Assembly: GCF_020080045.1 (NCBI RefSeq)
Contig: NZ_CP083451.1
Coordinates: 1-64,000, forward strand
Source: Comamonas odontotermitis
GTDB taxonomy: Bacteria; Pseudomonadota; Gammaproteobacteria; Burkholderiales; Burkholderiaceae_C
Length of the DNA: 64,000 nt
Direction of reading: 5' to 3'
This document shows, piece after piece, positions 20,358 to 29,367 of the stretch (positions are counted from its first letter, which is position 1; every line of letters starts with the position of its first letter). The position numbers and the translations under genes are program-made. The notes under the pieces are model-generated. The model was given only the letters and a program-made list of their open reading frames with translations, searched no databases and was not told the DNA's origin.

Positions 20358-22036
20358 TAGGTTGGCCAACAAACCTATATGGCAAGGACAGCGCCGAATT
20401 GACATTGACCGCCCCACTGCGGCTGGAGCGTGCCGAGCAACTGGCACAACTGGGCGACGAGAAATTCGACCTGCTGGTGATAGGCGGTGGTGTCACCGGC
20501 TCCTACGTCGCACTGGACGCCAGTCTGCGCGGCTACCGGGTTGCGCTCATCGAGAAAGACGACTTTGCGTCCGGCACATCGTCCAAATCGTCCAAGATGG
20601 TTCACGGCGGGCTGCGCTACATCGAGCAGGGAAACCTGGGCCTGGTTCGCCATTCGCTTCTGGAAAGACAACGCCTGCGCCGCAACGCCCGCCATCTGGT
20701 GCATCGGCTGCCGTTCCTGTTTCCCGTGATGGAACGCGAGGGCGTGTTTGACAAAAAACTGGCCAAGGCCTTCAACAGCCTGCTGTGGACCTACGATTTC
20801 GCCGGTGGCTGGCGTGAGGGAATCCTGCACCAGAAGCTGTCCAAAGCCGAGGTGCTCTCGCACTGCCCGACTTTCCGCGAAGACCACCTGATGGGCGGAT
20901 TCATGTACTTTGACGCGCGGGTGGACGATGCGCGTCTGACCTTGACGATCGCCCGAACGGCAGTATTCCATGGCGCAACCGTCGTGAACCATTGCAAGGC
21001 GGTATCGCTGACGCGCAATGAAAGCGGCAAGGTCGACGGCGCCATCACCCAGGTTGATGGCAAGGAGATCCGCGTGCAAGCCCGGTCGGTGGTGATGGCA
21101 ACCGGCGTCTGGCTGCGCGATTGGGATGGCCGAAAGAATGGGCAGGAAGCCACACTGCATGTTCGCCCCGCCAAGGGCGTGCATGTGGCCATTCCGTGGC
21201 TCAAGATCCGCAACGACTGCACAGTCACCATTCCGGTGCCGGGCCGCAGCAGGCGCGCCACGATCACAAGGTGGGGCAACGTCTCCTACCTCGGCACAAC
21301 GGATGAAGACTACGAAGGCAGCCTGGATGATGTGCACTGCACACGCAAGGAACTCGATTTTCTGCTGGAAGGCGCCCGCTCGGCCCTGAAAACCGACCTG
21401 CAGCCAGAAGATGTGGTCGGCAGCATCGCCGGATGCCGCCCACTGGTCGGGCCGGCTGGTGGAAAAACCGTCGAAATGAAGCGCAACCACGAGATTCATG
21501 TCGCTGAAGACGGACTCGTCACCATCGTGGGCGGCAAGCTGACCACCTCTCGCCACATGGCAGAGCAAACTGTGGACACCGTGGAAAAGCAGCTGGGGCG
21601 GCGCAAGCGATGCACCACAAAGTCTGCCTTCCTGCTGGGCGCTGCGGGTTACGACTCACAGGCCATCACGGCCACAGGCGGCCTCTCGGCGCATCTGGGT
21701 GAGCGCTACGGAACAGAGGCACGTTTTGTCAGCGACATCATGCAGCCCCATCCGTCCCTCCTCAAGCCCATCGTGGAAGGGCTTGCGTACACCGAAGCGG
21801 AAGTCGTCTATGCGGTGCGCCACGAGATGGCAAGAACGGTGGAAGACGTGCTGTCCCGCCGGATGCGAGCGCGCCTCATGGCGCGCGACGCCTCCGCCTT
21901 GGCAGCAGCGCGCGTGGGCGAGATTCTGCAGGCCGAGCTCCATCTGAGCGCAAACGACATTTCGGAACAGGTGGCCGCATACCGCCATTCTGTTGAACGT
22001 GAAAAATCCATTCTTATGGGAGATATCCAATGCTGA
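20354..22036 (+). CDS. FAD-dependent glycerol-3-phosphate dehydrogenase/oxidase
   Basis: Flavoprotein of the GlpD/GlpA family, oxidizing glycerol 3-phosphate to dihydroxyacetone phosphate with electrons passed to quinone or oxygen. The 560-residue product has the FAD-binding motif LLVIGGGVTGSYVALDASLRG, the family signature SSKSSKMVHGGLRYIEQG, the substrate-site region GVHVAIPW and a C-terminal helical DAO_C-type domain. Its ATG overlaps the kinase stop, and its end overlaps the next ATG by 7 bp, so the genes are translationally coupled. It is a GlpD relative, but other phosphorylated polyols are possible. Confidence 0.88.
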   Translation: MIGWPTNLYGKDSAELTLTAPLRLERAEQLAQLGDEKFDLLVIGGGVTGSYVALDASLRGYRVALIEKDDFASGTSSKSSKMVHGGLRYIEQGNLGLVRHSLLERQRLRRNARHLVHRLPFLFPVMEREGVFDKKLAKAFNSLLWTYDFAGGWREGILHQKLSKAEVLSHCPTFREDHLMGGFMYFDARVDDARLTLTIARTAVFHGATVVNHCKAVSLTRNESGKVDGAITQVDGKEIRVQARSVVMATGVWLRDWDGRKNGQEATLHVRPAKGVHVAIPWLKIRNDCTVTIPVPGRSRRATITRWGNVSYLGTTDEDYEGSLDDVHCTRKELDFLLEGARSALKTDLQPEDVVGSIAGCRPLVGPAGGKTVEMKRNHEIHVAEDGLVTIVGGKLTTSRHMAEQTVDTVEKQLGRRKRCTTKSAFLLGAAGYDSQAITATGGLSAHLGERYGTEARFVSDIMQPHPSLLKPIVEGLAYTEAEVVYAVRHEMARTVEDVLSRRMRARLMARDASALAAARVGEILQAELHLSANDISEQVAAYRHSVEREKSILMGDIQC

Positions 22037-23571
22037 GCAAAGATGCAATCAAACGTGGCTACAACCGTCGCAACTACGTGGTGGGCGCCCACACCCCGCC
22101 CGCCTATGCGGCAGGCATTACCGGGTTCGATGGCCCGGCAGGCCTTCAGCGCGAGCCGGTTCGGGTGACCCAGGCGCAGGTAGATGCACTGCAGAAAGTG
22201 GCAGACAAGGTGGAGACTGCCCGCGAAGCCGTCATTGCTGGAACACGCGACTGGTGGGCCCGTACCATGGTCGCAGAGACTTCGGGGCAGCCCGCCACAC
22301 CGGATGCAGTCATCGTTCACGCCTCTCAGGTCGCGCAGATCCAGGCCGTGATGCGCATTGCCAACGAACATGCCATTCCGGTGACCGTGGCAGGCGGTCG
22401 CAGCAACGTCACCGGCGCGGCGCTTCCCGTGCGGGGAGGCATCGTCCTGGATATCTGCCAGCTCAACAAGCTGGTCGATTTTGATGAAGTCAGCCAGGTG
22501 GTGAATGTGGAAGCAGGCATGTTCGGAGACGTCTTCGAGGAGACCATCCAGGGCCAGTTCAAGATGACCATGGGCCACTGGCCTTCGTCCTTCGGCATCA
22601 GCACCGTGGGAGGCTGGGTTGCCTGCCGGGGCGCGGGCCAGCTGTCGACCCGGTACGGCAAGATCGAGGACATGGTGTATGGCATGGATGTAGTGCTGGC
22701 CGACGGCAGCCTCATCACCGTGGGCGGATACCCGCGCGCAGCCATCGGCTCCGACCTGCAGCAGCTGTTCATCGGCTCGGAGGGCACGCTGGGCATCATT
22801 GTTCGCATCCGCTTCAAGCTGCACCGCCTGCCTGACTATGGCAAGGCCATTGCCTACGAATTCGGCACCTTCGCGCAAGGCCTGGAAGCCTGCCGCCAGA
22901 TCATGCAGCAAGGGGCTAACCCCGCCGCCTTGCGCCTGTACGATGCGCTGGAAAGCGGTGTGCAGTTCAATCGCCCTGCGACCCATGTGCTGATGATTGC
23001 AGACGAAGGTGCTCCAGAAATGGTCGACGCCGTCATGCAGATCTGTGAGCGCGTGTGCAAGGCCACCGGCACCGAACTGGACGGCGCGGCCATTTTGGAG
23101 CGCTGGCTGGACACGCGCTACCTCACCGGCAAAAGCGCGGAAGGCTTCAAGAAGAGCCCCGGTTTTGTCGCCGATACGCTGGAGATGTCTGGCTGCTGGC
23201 GTGATCTCCCCGCCATCTATGACGAGGTGGTCAAGGCCATCGCATCGGTGCCTGGCACGCTGGCCGGCTCCGCCCACCAATCCCATGCATATGTCGATGG
23301 CGCGTGCCTCTACTTCTCGCTGCGCGGCGAGGTCGAAGTGGACAAGCGGGCCGACTGGTACCGCGCCGCCTGGGATGCGGCCAATGCAGTCATACTTCGT
23401 TACAATGCCACATTGAGCCACCACCACGGCGTGGGCCTGCTGCGCGCGCCTTATATGGCCGAGTCGCTGGGCACGGCATTTTCATTGCTGCAGTTGACCA
23501 AGAAAATGCTGGATCCCAAGAATCTGCTCAATCCGGGCAAACTTGGGCTGTCCGACGAAGTAACGCCTTAA
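22030..23571 (+). CDS. FAD-binding oxidase, alkyldihydroxyacetonephosphate synthase-like
   Basis: A 513-residue flavoprotein of the vanillyl-alcohol-oxidase/PCMH fold. The FAD-binding half has VTVAGGRSNVTGAALP and a TRYGKIEDMVYGMDVVLADGS-like block, and the C-terminal half carries LSHHHGVGLLRAPYM, the His-rich motif of alkyl-DHAP synthases. Those enzymes exchange the acyl group of acyl-DHAP for a fatty alcohol; bacterial relatives in glycerol operons have mostly unknown reactions. Being translationally coupled to a glycerol-3-phosphate dehydrogenase suggests it handles a DHAP-like compound. A D-lactate or glycolate oxidase activity is a less likely alternative. Confidence 0.8.
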   Translation: MLSKDAIKRGYNRRNYVVGAHTPPAYAAGITGFDGPAGLQREPVRVTQAQVDALQKVADKVETAREAVIAGTRDWWARTMVAETSGQPATPDAVIVHASQVAQIQAVMRIANEHAIPVTVAGGRSNVTGAALPVRGGIVLDICQLNKLVDFDEVSQVVNVEAGMFGDVFEETIQGQFKMTMGHWPSSFGISTVGGWVACRGAGQLSTRYGKIEDMVYGMDVVLADGSLITVGGYPRAAIGSDLQQLFIGSEGTLGIIVRIRFKLHRLPDYGKAIAYEFGTFAQGLEACRQIMQQGANPAALRLYDALESGVQFNRPATHVLMIADEGAPEMVDAVMQICERVCKATGTELDGAAILERWLDTRYLTGKSAEGFKKSPGFVADTLEMSGCWRDLPAIYDEVVKAIASVPGTLAGSAHQSHAYVDGACLYFSLRGEVEVDKRADWYRAAWDAANAVILRYNATLSHHHGVGLLRAPYMAESLGTAFSLLQLTKKMLDPKNLLNPGKLGLSDEVTP

Positions 23572-23588
23572 CCGAAACGATTGCCACC

Positions 23589-24158
23589 ATGGACCGCTCC
23601 CTGGGCGCAAGGCTCGCCAGATACCCCGTCATGGCTACCCTCTACGGTGCCGAGCAGATGGGCGCATTCCTGGCCAGCGATGCCGAAGTCGCCATCGTCG
23701 CGAATATCGAGCTGCGAAAGCTGCGCCTGGTGGTCTCCACGATCACCAAGGCAGACAAGCTCGCCATCGTGAACATCGACAGCTGCGACGGCATATCACA
23801 GGACAAGGGGGCGGTGGACTACCTGGTCGATATTGGTGCCAGCAGCCTGCTGTCCACCAGAATGGCGACCATCCAGCGGGCCAACAAGGCGGGCCTGCTC
23901 ACCATGCTCAAGGTGTTCGTGACCGACCGGTCCACATGGCCACGCAGCGTCAAGGCCATCGAGCAAAGTGACCCCAACCTCGTCCAGATCATGCCGGCGC
24001 CGATGCTGGCGCACATCTCCGAGGCCGAGAAGCAATCCATGCCGCCCATTGTGGCGTCCGGTTTCATCTGCAACCAGGAACACGTGGCACTGGCGCTGCG
24101 CTCAGGCGCGTGTGCGGTATCCAGCAGCGATGCGGAGCTGTGGAGCCGGGCTTCTTGA
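23589..24158 (+). CDS. glpP: GlpP-type glycerol-3-phosphate-responsive antiterminator
   Basis: A 189-residue protein of the GlpP family, TIM-barrel-like RNA-binding regulators. In Bacillus, GlpP bound to glycerol 3-phosphate acts on the glpD leader to prevent termination and stabilise the mRNA. Matching features are VDYLVDIGASSLLSTR, LKVFVTDRSTWPRSVKAIEQSDPNLVQIMP and the C-terminal VASGFICNQEHVALALRSGACAVSSSDAELW. It is the last gene of the operon, 17 bp after the flavoprotein stop, so it probably controls its own operon through the leader hairpin at 17279-17302. The ATG at 23589 gives the family-like start; the open frame extends upstream inside the previous gene. Confidence 0.87.
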   Translation: MDRSLGARLARYPVMATLYGAEQMGAFLASDAEVAIVANIELRKLRLVVSTITKADKLAIVNIDSCDGISQDKGAVDYLVDIGASSLLSTRMATIQRANKAGLLTMLKVFVTDRSTWPRSVKAIEQSDPNLVQIMPAPMLAHISEAEKQSMPPIVASGFICNQEHVALALRSGACAVSSSDAELWSRAS

Positions 24159-24200
24159 TATCACGCAGCCCATTCTCTGCGTCAAAGAAATAAAAAAAGG

Positions 24201-24276
24201 AGCTGCCTGCGCGCATCGGTATTGGGTTCTCAAGCGTTTTAGCCATCAAAGCCCATTCTGCTCTGCGCAAGCAGCT
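24201..24276. repeat. Intergenic imperfect inverted repeat (AGCTG...GCGC family, copy 1)
   Basis: AGCTGCCTGCGC (24201-24212), preceded by a run of A, pairs with GCGCAAGCAGCT (24265-24276) with one mismatch. It sits between convergent genes (glpP and the pseudouridine synthase) and may act as a bidirectional terminator. Similar units occur at 33583-33658 and 57692-57767. Confidence 0.55.
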
Positions 24277-24309
24277 ATGCTTTACCAAATCTTCGGTTTG
24301 CTGGCTGGC

Positions 24310-25443
24310 TCAGAAGCCTTCATTTGCACCCAGATAGCGCCACTGCCCCACCGGCAGATTGCCCAGTGTCACCTTGCCGATGCGAATGCGCTTGAGGCCC
24401 ACCACATGCAGGCCCACTGCTTCGCACATGCGGCGAATCTGGCGCTTCTTGCCTTCGCGCAGCACAAAGCGCAGCTGCTCCGGGTTTTGCCAATCCACCT
24501 CGGCGGGCAGCAGTGCCTGACCGTCCAGCGACAGGCCATGGCGCAGCAGCGCCAGCTTGTCTTCGGGGAAATGGCGCTGCACGTCCTTCTCCACCGCGCC
24601 GTACACCACACGCACCAGGTATTCCTTGTCCACCTCGGAGTCTTCGCCAATGATGTGCTTGGCGATGCGGCCGTCCTGCGTCAGCACCAACAGGCCGATC
24701 GAGTCGATGTCGAGCCGGCCGCAAGGCGCAAGCCCCTTGAGCTGGCTGAAGTTGAAACGGGTCTTGCTGCGGTCCTCGCGCCAGTGGTTGGGCGGGTTGA
24801 TCAGCACCACAGCAGGCTCGTGGCCATCTTCGGCCTGCCCGCTGACATAGCCCATGGGTTTGTTGAGCAGGATCGTGACCTGCTGTGCCTGCTGCTCCTG
24901 TGCGGCGCGCTGAATTTCGATTTTGTCGGTCAGGTTCACCAACTGGCCCATCGTGGCGACCTCGCCATTGACCAGCACCCAACCATTCTCGATCCAGGCA
25001 TCGCCCTCGCGGCGCGAACACATGCCCAGATCAGACAGGCGCTTGTTCACACGCACCTGGCCTTCAGCCTTGAGCTGCACGTTCTGCGCCTGGGCGGTCG
25101 CCGTCTGCATGGTGCGTGGCGTAGCATCTGCCCGCCACACATTCGCCTTGGGTTCGCTGCGGGCAGGCGGTGCAGGACGAAAACCATCACGTGAACGTTC
25201 ATAGCCCCCCGGCTTTCCTGCCGCGTTGCGGGCCCCACGCGCACCCTCGTCCCCTGCGAACCGGCCTGGCGCGCCGCTGCGGCGCGCGCCTCCACCTGCA
25301 CCGGCATTGCTGCGCGGTGATCCGCTTGCGCCGCGCGCGGCGGGAGCGGACGCAGGCTTGCTGCTGAGCGTCAGTTTTTTACGGCCGTCCCCCTCGGGCG
25401 AGGAAGATGCGGGCGATGGGGATGGGGCAGGAGCATTTGGCAT
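24310..25443 (-). CDS. RluB/RluF-type 23S rRNA pseudouridine synthase
   Basis: Converts a specific uridine in 23S rRNA to pseudouridine. The 377-residue product has a low-complexity Pro/Ala/Arg/Gly-rich N-terminal tail (about 1-105), an S4 RNA-binding domain (VNKRLSDLGMCSRREGDAWIENGWVLVNG), and the catalytic domain with GRLDIDSIGLL (catalytic Asp in RLD) and REGKKRQIRRMCEAVGLHVVGLKR. It resembles E. coli RluF more than RsuA, though RluB is also possible. The ATG at 25443 is used; another in-frame ATG-like start is at 25470. The long basic tail is common in betaproteobacterial members. Confidence 0.87.
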   Translation of the reverse strand: MPNAPAPSPSPASSSPEGDGRKKLTLSSKPASAPAARGASGSPRSNAGAGGGARRSGAPGRFAGDEGARGARNAAGKPGGYERSRDGFRPAPPARSEPKANVWRADATPRTMQTATAQAQNVQLKAEGQVRVNKRLSDLGMCSRREGDAWIENGWVLVNGEVATMGQLVNLTDKIEIQRAAQEQQAQQVTILLNKPMGYVSGQAEDGHEPAVVLINPPNHWREDRSKTRFNFSQLKGLAPCGRLDIDSIGLLVLTQDGRIAKHIIGEDSEVDKEYLVRVVYGAVEKDVQRHFPEDKLALLRHGLSLDGQALLPAEVDWQNPEQLRFVLREGKKRQIRRMCEAVGLHVVGLKRIRIGKVTLGNLPVGQWRYLGANEGF

Positions 25444-25744
25444 AGCCCTGTATTGTCGCGCGAATCCCATGCCTGGCTGCCCCGCACGGCCTTGTGATCC
25501 GCCTGTCGGTGCCTGACGGGCTTACATTTTCCCGGGGTTCTTACGGAAATCGAGTCCCACGCCCCGTATTGCATCCCCATGCCAGTTCCAGCCTACGGCA
25601 AGAGGTTTGCAAAGCAGCATGAACACAGGCTTTTCACCGCGATGCGCAAATGCAAGCAGGTATGACGGATGCAACAGCACTGTTTCTGGCCGCTCCATAG
25701 CGGCGTAGCATGAAACCTCGTTTGAAAAGTATTGGAGAAACACC

Positions 25745-25933
25745 ATGAAATGGCTTTCCCTGTGTGCGGTTCTGGCCTGTGCAGCGGCTGTCAGCGGTTG
25801 CGACCGAGGCCCTTCATCCGTACCCACTCCGCGCGCCACACCCGGCACCATGCCCGCACCCGCCACGGCGGCCCCTGGCACTCCGAGTACGGGCCCAGGC
25901 TCCGCACCCGGCGCTCCGGAAAGCAAGCCTTGA
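25745..25933 (+). CDS. Small proline/alanine-rich lipoprotein
   Basis: A 62-residue protein with a lysine-containing signal peptide and lipobox VSGC (Cys at about residue 19), followed by a Pro/Thr/Ala/Gly-rich tail with no domain. After processing it would be a short lipid-anchored peptide in the envelope. A GGAG ribosome-binding site lies 6 bp before the ATG. Function unknown. The stretch 25444-25744 upstream holds no recognised gene. Confidence 0.7.
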   Translation: MKWLSLCAVLACAAAVSGCDRGPSSVPTPRATPGTMPAPATAAPGTPSTGPGSAPGAPESKP

Positions 25934-25951
25934 ACAAGGGCCCTCTACTGC

Positions 25952-26680
25952 TCAAGCGCGCTCGGGGTTGACGAACCAGCCCTTGCCACGCAGGGCCTGC
26001 AGATTGAGCACACGCAGGCCGCCGTATTCAATGCGTATGGCGCCTTGCTCCTGCAGCGCCGCCAGTGCCTCGTTCACGCGCTGGCGAGACAGCCCCACCA
26101 GATAGGCCAGTTCCTGCTGGGTGATGCGCAGCACATCGCTCACGCCGGGGTAGAGCACCGGATTGAACAGGGCCGCCAGGGTGCGCGCAACACGCTCTTC
26201 GGGCCGGTTGAGGCGGTCGATCTCGCGTGCCGAGATGAACTGCGCCAGCCGTTCATTGAGCTGGTGCATCATGAAACGGTTGAATCCCAATGAATGATCG
26301 AGCAGCCAATGGAAGGTATCGACCGGAATACCGCCAATCGTGCTTTTGCGCAGGGCCTGGATGTCGTAGCGATAGGGTTCTCGCTTGAGCGCCGTACCTT
26401 CGCCAAACCAGCCACTGCGGGGCATGCCCGCGAAAGTCATGGTGCGGCCTTCGCTGTCCTCGGCACTCATCTTGAGCAGGCCTTCGATCACACCAAACCA
26501 GAAAGTGACCGGGCGCCCGACCCGGCACACATATTCACCAGGCTCTGCTTCCGTCACCACCAGTTGCCGCACGGCATGGTCACGCTCCGCAGGCTGCAGA
26601 ACGCGCAACCAGGGGATGCCCGCCAGTTCATCCGGGGTGGGTGCACGCCGGCGTTGGTACAGGGATGCGGTGACAGTCAT
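25952..26680 (-). CDS. Crp/Fnr-family transcriptional regulator
   Basis: A 242-residue regulator with an N-terminal cyclic-nucleotide-binding-like beta barrel (about 35-150), a dimerization helix, and a C-terminal winged helix-turn-helix with ITQQELAYLVGLSRQRVNEALAALQEQG. It lacks the N-terminal cysteine cluster of FNR, so it is unlikely to be the oxygen sensor acting on the cco boxes. The effector is unknown. The ATG at 26680 is used in preference to a TTG at 26689. It is divergent from the acyl-CoA-binding protein gene, 123 bp apart. Confidence 0.87.
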   Translation of the reverse strand: MTVTASLYQRRRAPTPDELAGIPWLRVLQPAERDHAVRQLVVTEAEPGEYVCRVGRPVTFWFGVIEGLLKMSAEDSEGRTMTFAGMPRSGWFGEGTALKREPYRYDIQALRKSTIGGIPVDTFHWLLDHSLGFNRFMMHQLNERLAQFISAREIDRLNRPEERVARTLAALFNPVLYPGVSDVLRITQQELAYLVGLSRQRVNEALAALQEQGAIRIEYGGLRVLNLQALRGKGWFVNPERA

Positions 26681-26803
26681 AGGGCGCAAGATTGCCGCAG
26701 AGCCTGTCGCATTCCTATAGGGAACGCACTAGTGTGCGAGGCTGGTTTGTCGCTTGCGCGCCAGCTACACTGAGGCCCAGCTTTTGATTGCATTGGAAAC
26801 ACC

Positions 26804-27058
26804 ATGACCGATTTGAACACCGCCTTTGAAGCCGCCAAGGACAACGCGATGAACCTCAGCGAGCGCCCGGACAACCAGACCCTGCTCAAGCTCTATGGCC
26901 TCTACAAGCAAGGCGCCGTGGGCGACAACAACGAACCCAAGCCCGGCTTCACCGACTTTGTCGCATCTGCCAAATGGAATGCCTGGAACCAGCTCAAAGG
27001 CGTGGCGCAGGACGATGCCAAGCAGCAGTACATCGACCTGGTGAAATCGCTGGAATAA
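26804..27058 (+). CDS. Acyl-CoA-binding protein
   Basis: An 84-residue four-helix ACBP that binds medium- and long-chain acyl-CoA esters in the cytoplasm. Family motifs are DNQTLLKLYGLYKQGAVGD, KPGFTDFVASAKWNAWNQLKG and the C-terminal AKQQYIDLVKSL. Length is typical. The next genes on the strand start with a fatty-acid-type CoA ligase, so a common link to acyl-CoA metabolism is plausible, although a terminator at 27081 separates them. Confidence 0.92.
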   Translation: MTDLNTAFEAAKDNAMNLSERPDNQTLLKLYGLYKQGAVGDNNEPKPGFTDFVASAKWNAWNQLKGVAQDDAKQQYIDLVKSLE

Positions 27059-27080
27059 CCACCAAGCCAGCCCACCCAAC

Positions 27081-27102
27081 AACGGCCCCAGGGCCGTTTT
27101 TT
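27081..27102 (+). terminator. Intrinsic terminator after the ACBP gene
   Basis: AACGGCCC pairs with GGGCCGTT around CA, followed by a run of T. It lies 23 bp after the stop codon. Confidence 0.9.
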
Positions 27103-27395
27103 ATTGCCCCTGTATCGACCGTGCCGGTCAGGCATTGACCTTCAAACATGGGCACCCTGCAGTCTGGCTCGCGGGGTCGGATTTGCTTCTGCGTTACATC
27201 AAGATGGCGCAAGCTATCCGTCTTTTCTTCCGTTACCACAACCTGCTCCTCATCACAGGTAAACACCGAGAGTGCTTTCCCTAGGATTGTCGTCATAAAG
27301 ACAAAATAACGTCAAAGCTGCTTCTACATTCCGTTTCAACAACGACGTGTGCTTTCAAAGCATGCGATCCATAAAAACGGTTCAGGAGACGGCAC
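27103..27395. other. Non-coding region upstream of the ligase-Liv transporter cluster
   Basis: No gene was recognised. It must hold the promoter of the following operon. A small inverted repeat TTGTC-N8-GACAA (27287-27304) could be an operator. No confident -35/-10 pair was found. A GGAG ribosome-binding site precedes the ligase ATG. Confidence 0.4.
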
Positions 27396-29342
27396 ATGTC
27401 CACTACCTTTCCCAAGCTCTTGCTGCAGCATGCCGCCAGCCGGCCGCACGACGCTGCGTTGCGCGAGAAGGAATACGGCATCTGGCAAAGCTATGACTGG
27501 GCGCATCTGGCGGCCCTGGTCTCGCATATCGCGGCAGGCTTGTCGCAAGCGGGCCTCGCACGTGGCGAGCATCTGGTGCTGATCGGTGCCAACCGCCCTC
27601 GCCTCTATGCCACCATGCTGGCTGCGCAGTCGCTGGGCGCGATTCCCGTGCCGCTGTACCAGGACGCCGTTGCTGCGGAATGCGTGTTCCCCCTGAACAA
27701 CGCCGAAGTGCGCTTTTGCCTCGTAGAAGACCAGGAGCAGGTGGACAAGCTGCTGGAGCTGCGCGAGCAGTGCCCGCTGATCAGCCACATCTTCTACGAC
27801 GATCCGCGCGGTCTGCGCAACTATTCGGAGCCGGGCCTCGCATCGCTCGACAGCCTGATCGCCACTGGCAAGGCGTATGTCGACAGCCACCCCCAGTGGT
27901 TTGAGGGACAGGTGCACGCTACACAAAACGAGGACGTTGCCGCAATGTTCTTCACCTCGGGCACCACTGGCAACCCCAAGGGCGTGGTGCACACCCACAG
28001 TTCGCTGCTGGAGAGCGCCTCTGCAGGCGCCGAATTCGAGAATCTGACCAGCAAGGAAGAAGTGCTGGCCTACCTGCCCCCCGCCTGGATCGGCCAGAAC
28101 ATCTTCAGCTATGCGCAATGGCTGGCCTGTGGCTATGTGGTGAACTGCCCTGAATCGAGCAGCACCGTCAACATCGATCTGAAGGAAGTCGGCCCCACCT
28201 ACTACTTTGCGCCGCCCCGTATTTTTGAAGGCATTCTGACCAGCGTGATGATCCGCATGGAAGATGCAGGCCTCATCAAACGCAAGATGTTCCACCACTT
28301 CATGGAAGTGGCCAAACGGGTGGGCCCCGCCCTGCGTGATGGCCAGCCCGTGAGCCTGGCGGACAAGATCAGCTACCGGTTGGGCGATTGGATGGTGTTT
28401 GGCCCACTGCGCAACAACATGGGCTTCAGCCGCGTGCGCGTTGCCTATACCGCTGGCGAGGCGATCGGGCCTGACCTGTTCACCTTCTTCCGCTCCATCG
28501 GCATCAACCTCAAGCAACTGTATGGGTCGACCGAAACTGCCGTTTTTGTCTGTATCCAGCCAGACAACCAGGTGTTTGCCGACACGGTGGGCAATCCGAT
28601 CCGCGGTGTCGAAATCAGGATGGCCGACAACGGCGAAATCCTGGTCAAGTCCAAAGGGCTGCTCAAGGAATACTACAAGAACCCCAAGGCCACGGCCGAG
28701 GTGCTGAGCGAAGACGGCTGGTACCACACCAGTGACGCGGGCTTCATGGACAAGAGCGGCCAGCTCAAGATCATCGACCGGGTCAAGGACGTGGGCCGCT
28801 TGAAAGGCGGCGCCAACGACGGCGCGATGTTCGCACCCAAGTATGTCGAGAACAAGCTCAAGTTCTTCCCTTTCATCAAGGAAGCGGTGGCACTGGGGGA
28901 CGGCCGCGAAAAAGTCTGCGCGATGATCAACATCGACTTCGAGGCCGTGGGCAACTGGGCCGAGCGCCAGAACCTGCCCTACGCGGGCTACACCGACCTG
29001 GCGCAAAAGCCCCAGGTTTATGCACTCATCAAGGATTGCGTGGAGAAGGTCAACGCCGATCTGGCAACCGATGCCATGCTCGCTGGCAGCCAGGTCACGC
29101 GCTTTCTGGTACTGCACAAGGAGCTTGATGCCGACGATGGCGAGTTGACCCGCACCAACAAGGTGCGCCGTGGCTTCATCGCCGACAAATACGGCGTGCT
29201 GGTCGATGCGCTGTATGCCGGCCGTGCGGAACAGTTCATCGAAACGCAGGTGAAGTTCGAAGACGGCCGCACCGGCAGCGTGAGCGCCACCTTGAAGATC
29301 GACGACAGCAAGACCTTCACGCCCGTGAAGTCTGTCGCCTGA
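27396..29342 (+). CDS. AMP-dependent acyl-CoA synthetase (long-chain fatty-acid--CoA ligase type)
   Basis: ANL-superfamily ligase (648 residues) that activates a carboxylic acid with ATP to an acyl-adenylate and then an acyl-CoA. Motifs are the P-loop FFTSGTTGNPKGVVHTH (about 185-201), the YGSTE block and DGWYHTSDAGFMDKSGQLKIIDR. The length and plant/eukaryote-like long-chain ligase architecture fit bulky acyl or aryl acids. It is followed at 25 bp by livG and by the whole transporter. A second CoA ligase ends the cluster, suggesting that imported acids are trapped as CoA esters. The exact substrate is unknown. Confidence 0.88.
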   Translation: MSTTFPKLLLQHAASRPHDAALREKEYGIWQSYDWAHLAALVSHIAAGLSQAGLARGEHLVLIGANRPRLYATMLAAQSLGAIPVPLYQDAVAAECVFPLNNAEVRFCLVEDQEQVDKLLELREQCPLISHIFYDDPRGLRNYSEPGLASLDSLIATGKAYVDSHPQWFEGQVHATQNEDVAAMFFTSGTTGNPKGVVHTHSSLLESASAGAEFENLTSKEEVLAYLPPAWIGQNIFSYAQWLACGYVVNCPESSSTVNIDLKEVGPTYYFAPPRIFEGILTSVMIRMEDAGLIKRKMFHHFMEVAKRVGPALRDGQPVSLADKISYRLGDWMVFGPLRNNMGFSRVRVAYTAGEAIGPDLFTFFRSIGINLKQLYGSTETAVFVCIQPDNQVFADTVGNPIRGVEIRMADNGEILVKSKGLLKEYYKNPKATAEVLSEDGWYHTSDAGFMDKSGQLKIIDRVKDVGRLKGGANDGAMFAPKYVENKLKFFPFIKEAVALGDGREKVCAMINIDFEAVGNWAERQNLPYAGYTDLAQKPQVYALIKDCVEKVNADLATDAMLAGSQVTRFLVLHKELDADDGELTRTNKVRRGFIADKYGVLVDALYAGRAEQFIETQVKFEDGRTGSVSATLKIDDSKTFTPVKSVA

Positions 29343-29367
29343 AGCCCTTGCCGAGAGAAAGCCACCC

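Noticed and set aside
25952..26680. Crp/Fnr regulator as the FNR acting on the cco boxes
   Set aside because: It lacks the N-terminal cysteine cluster needed for an iron-sulfur oxygen sensor.
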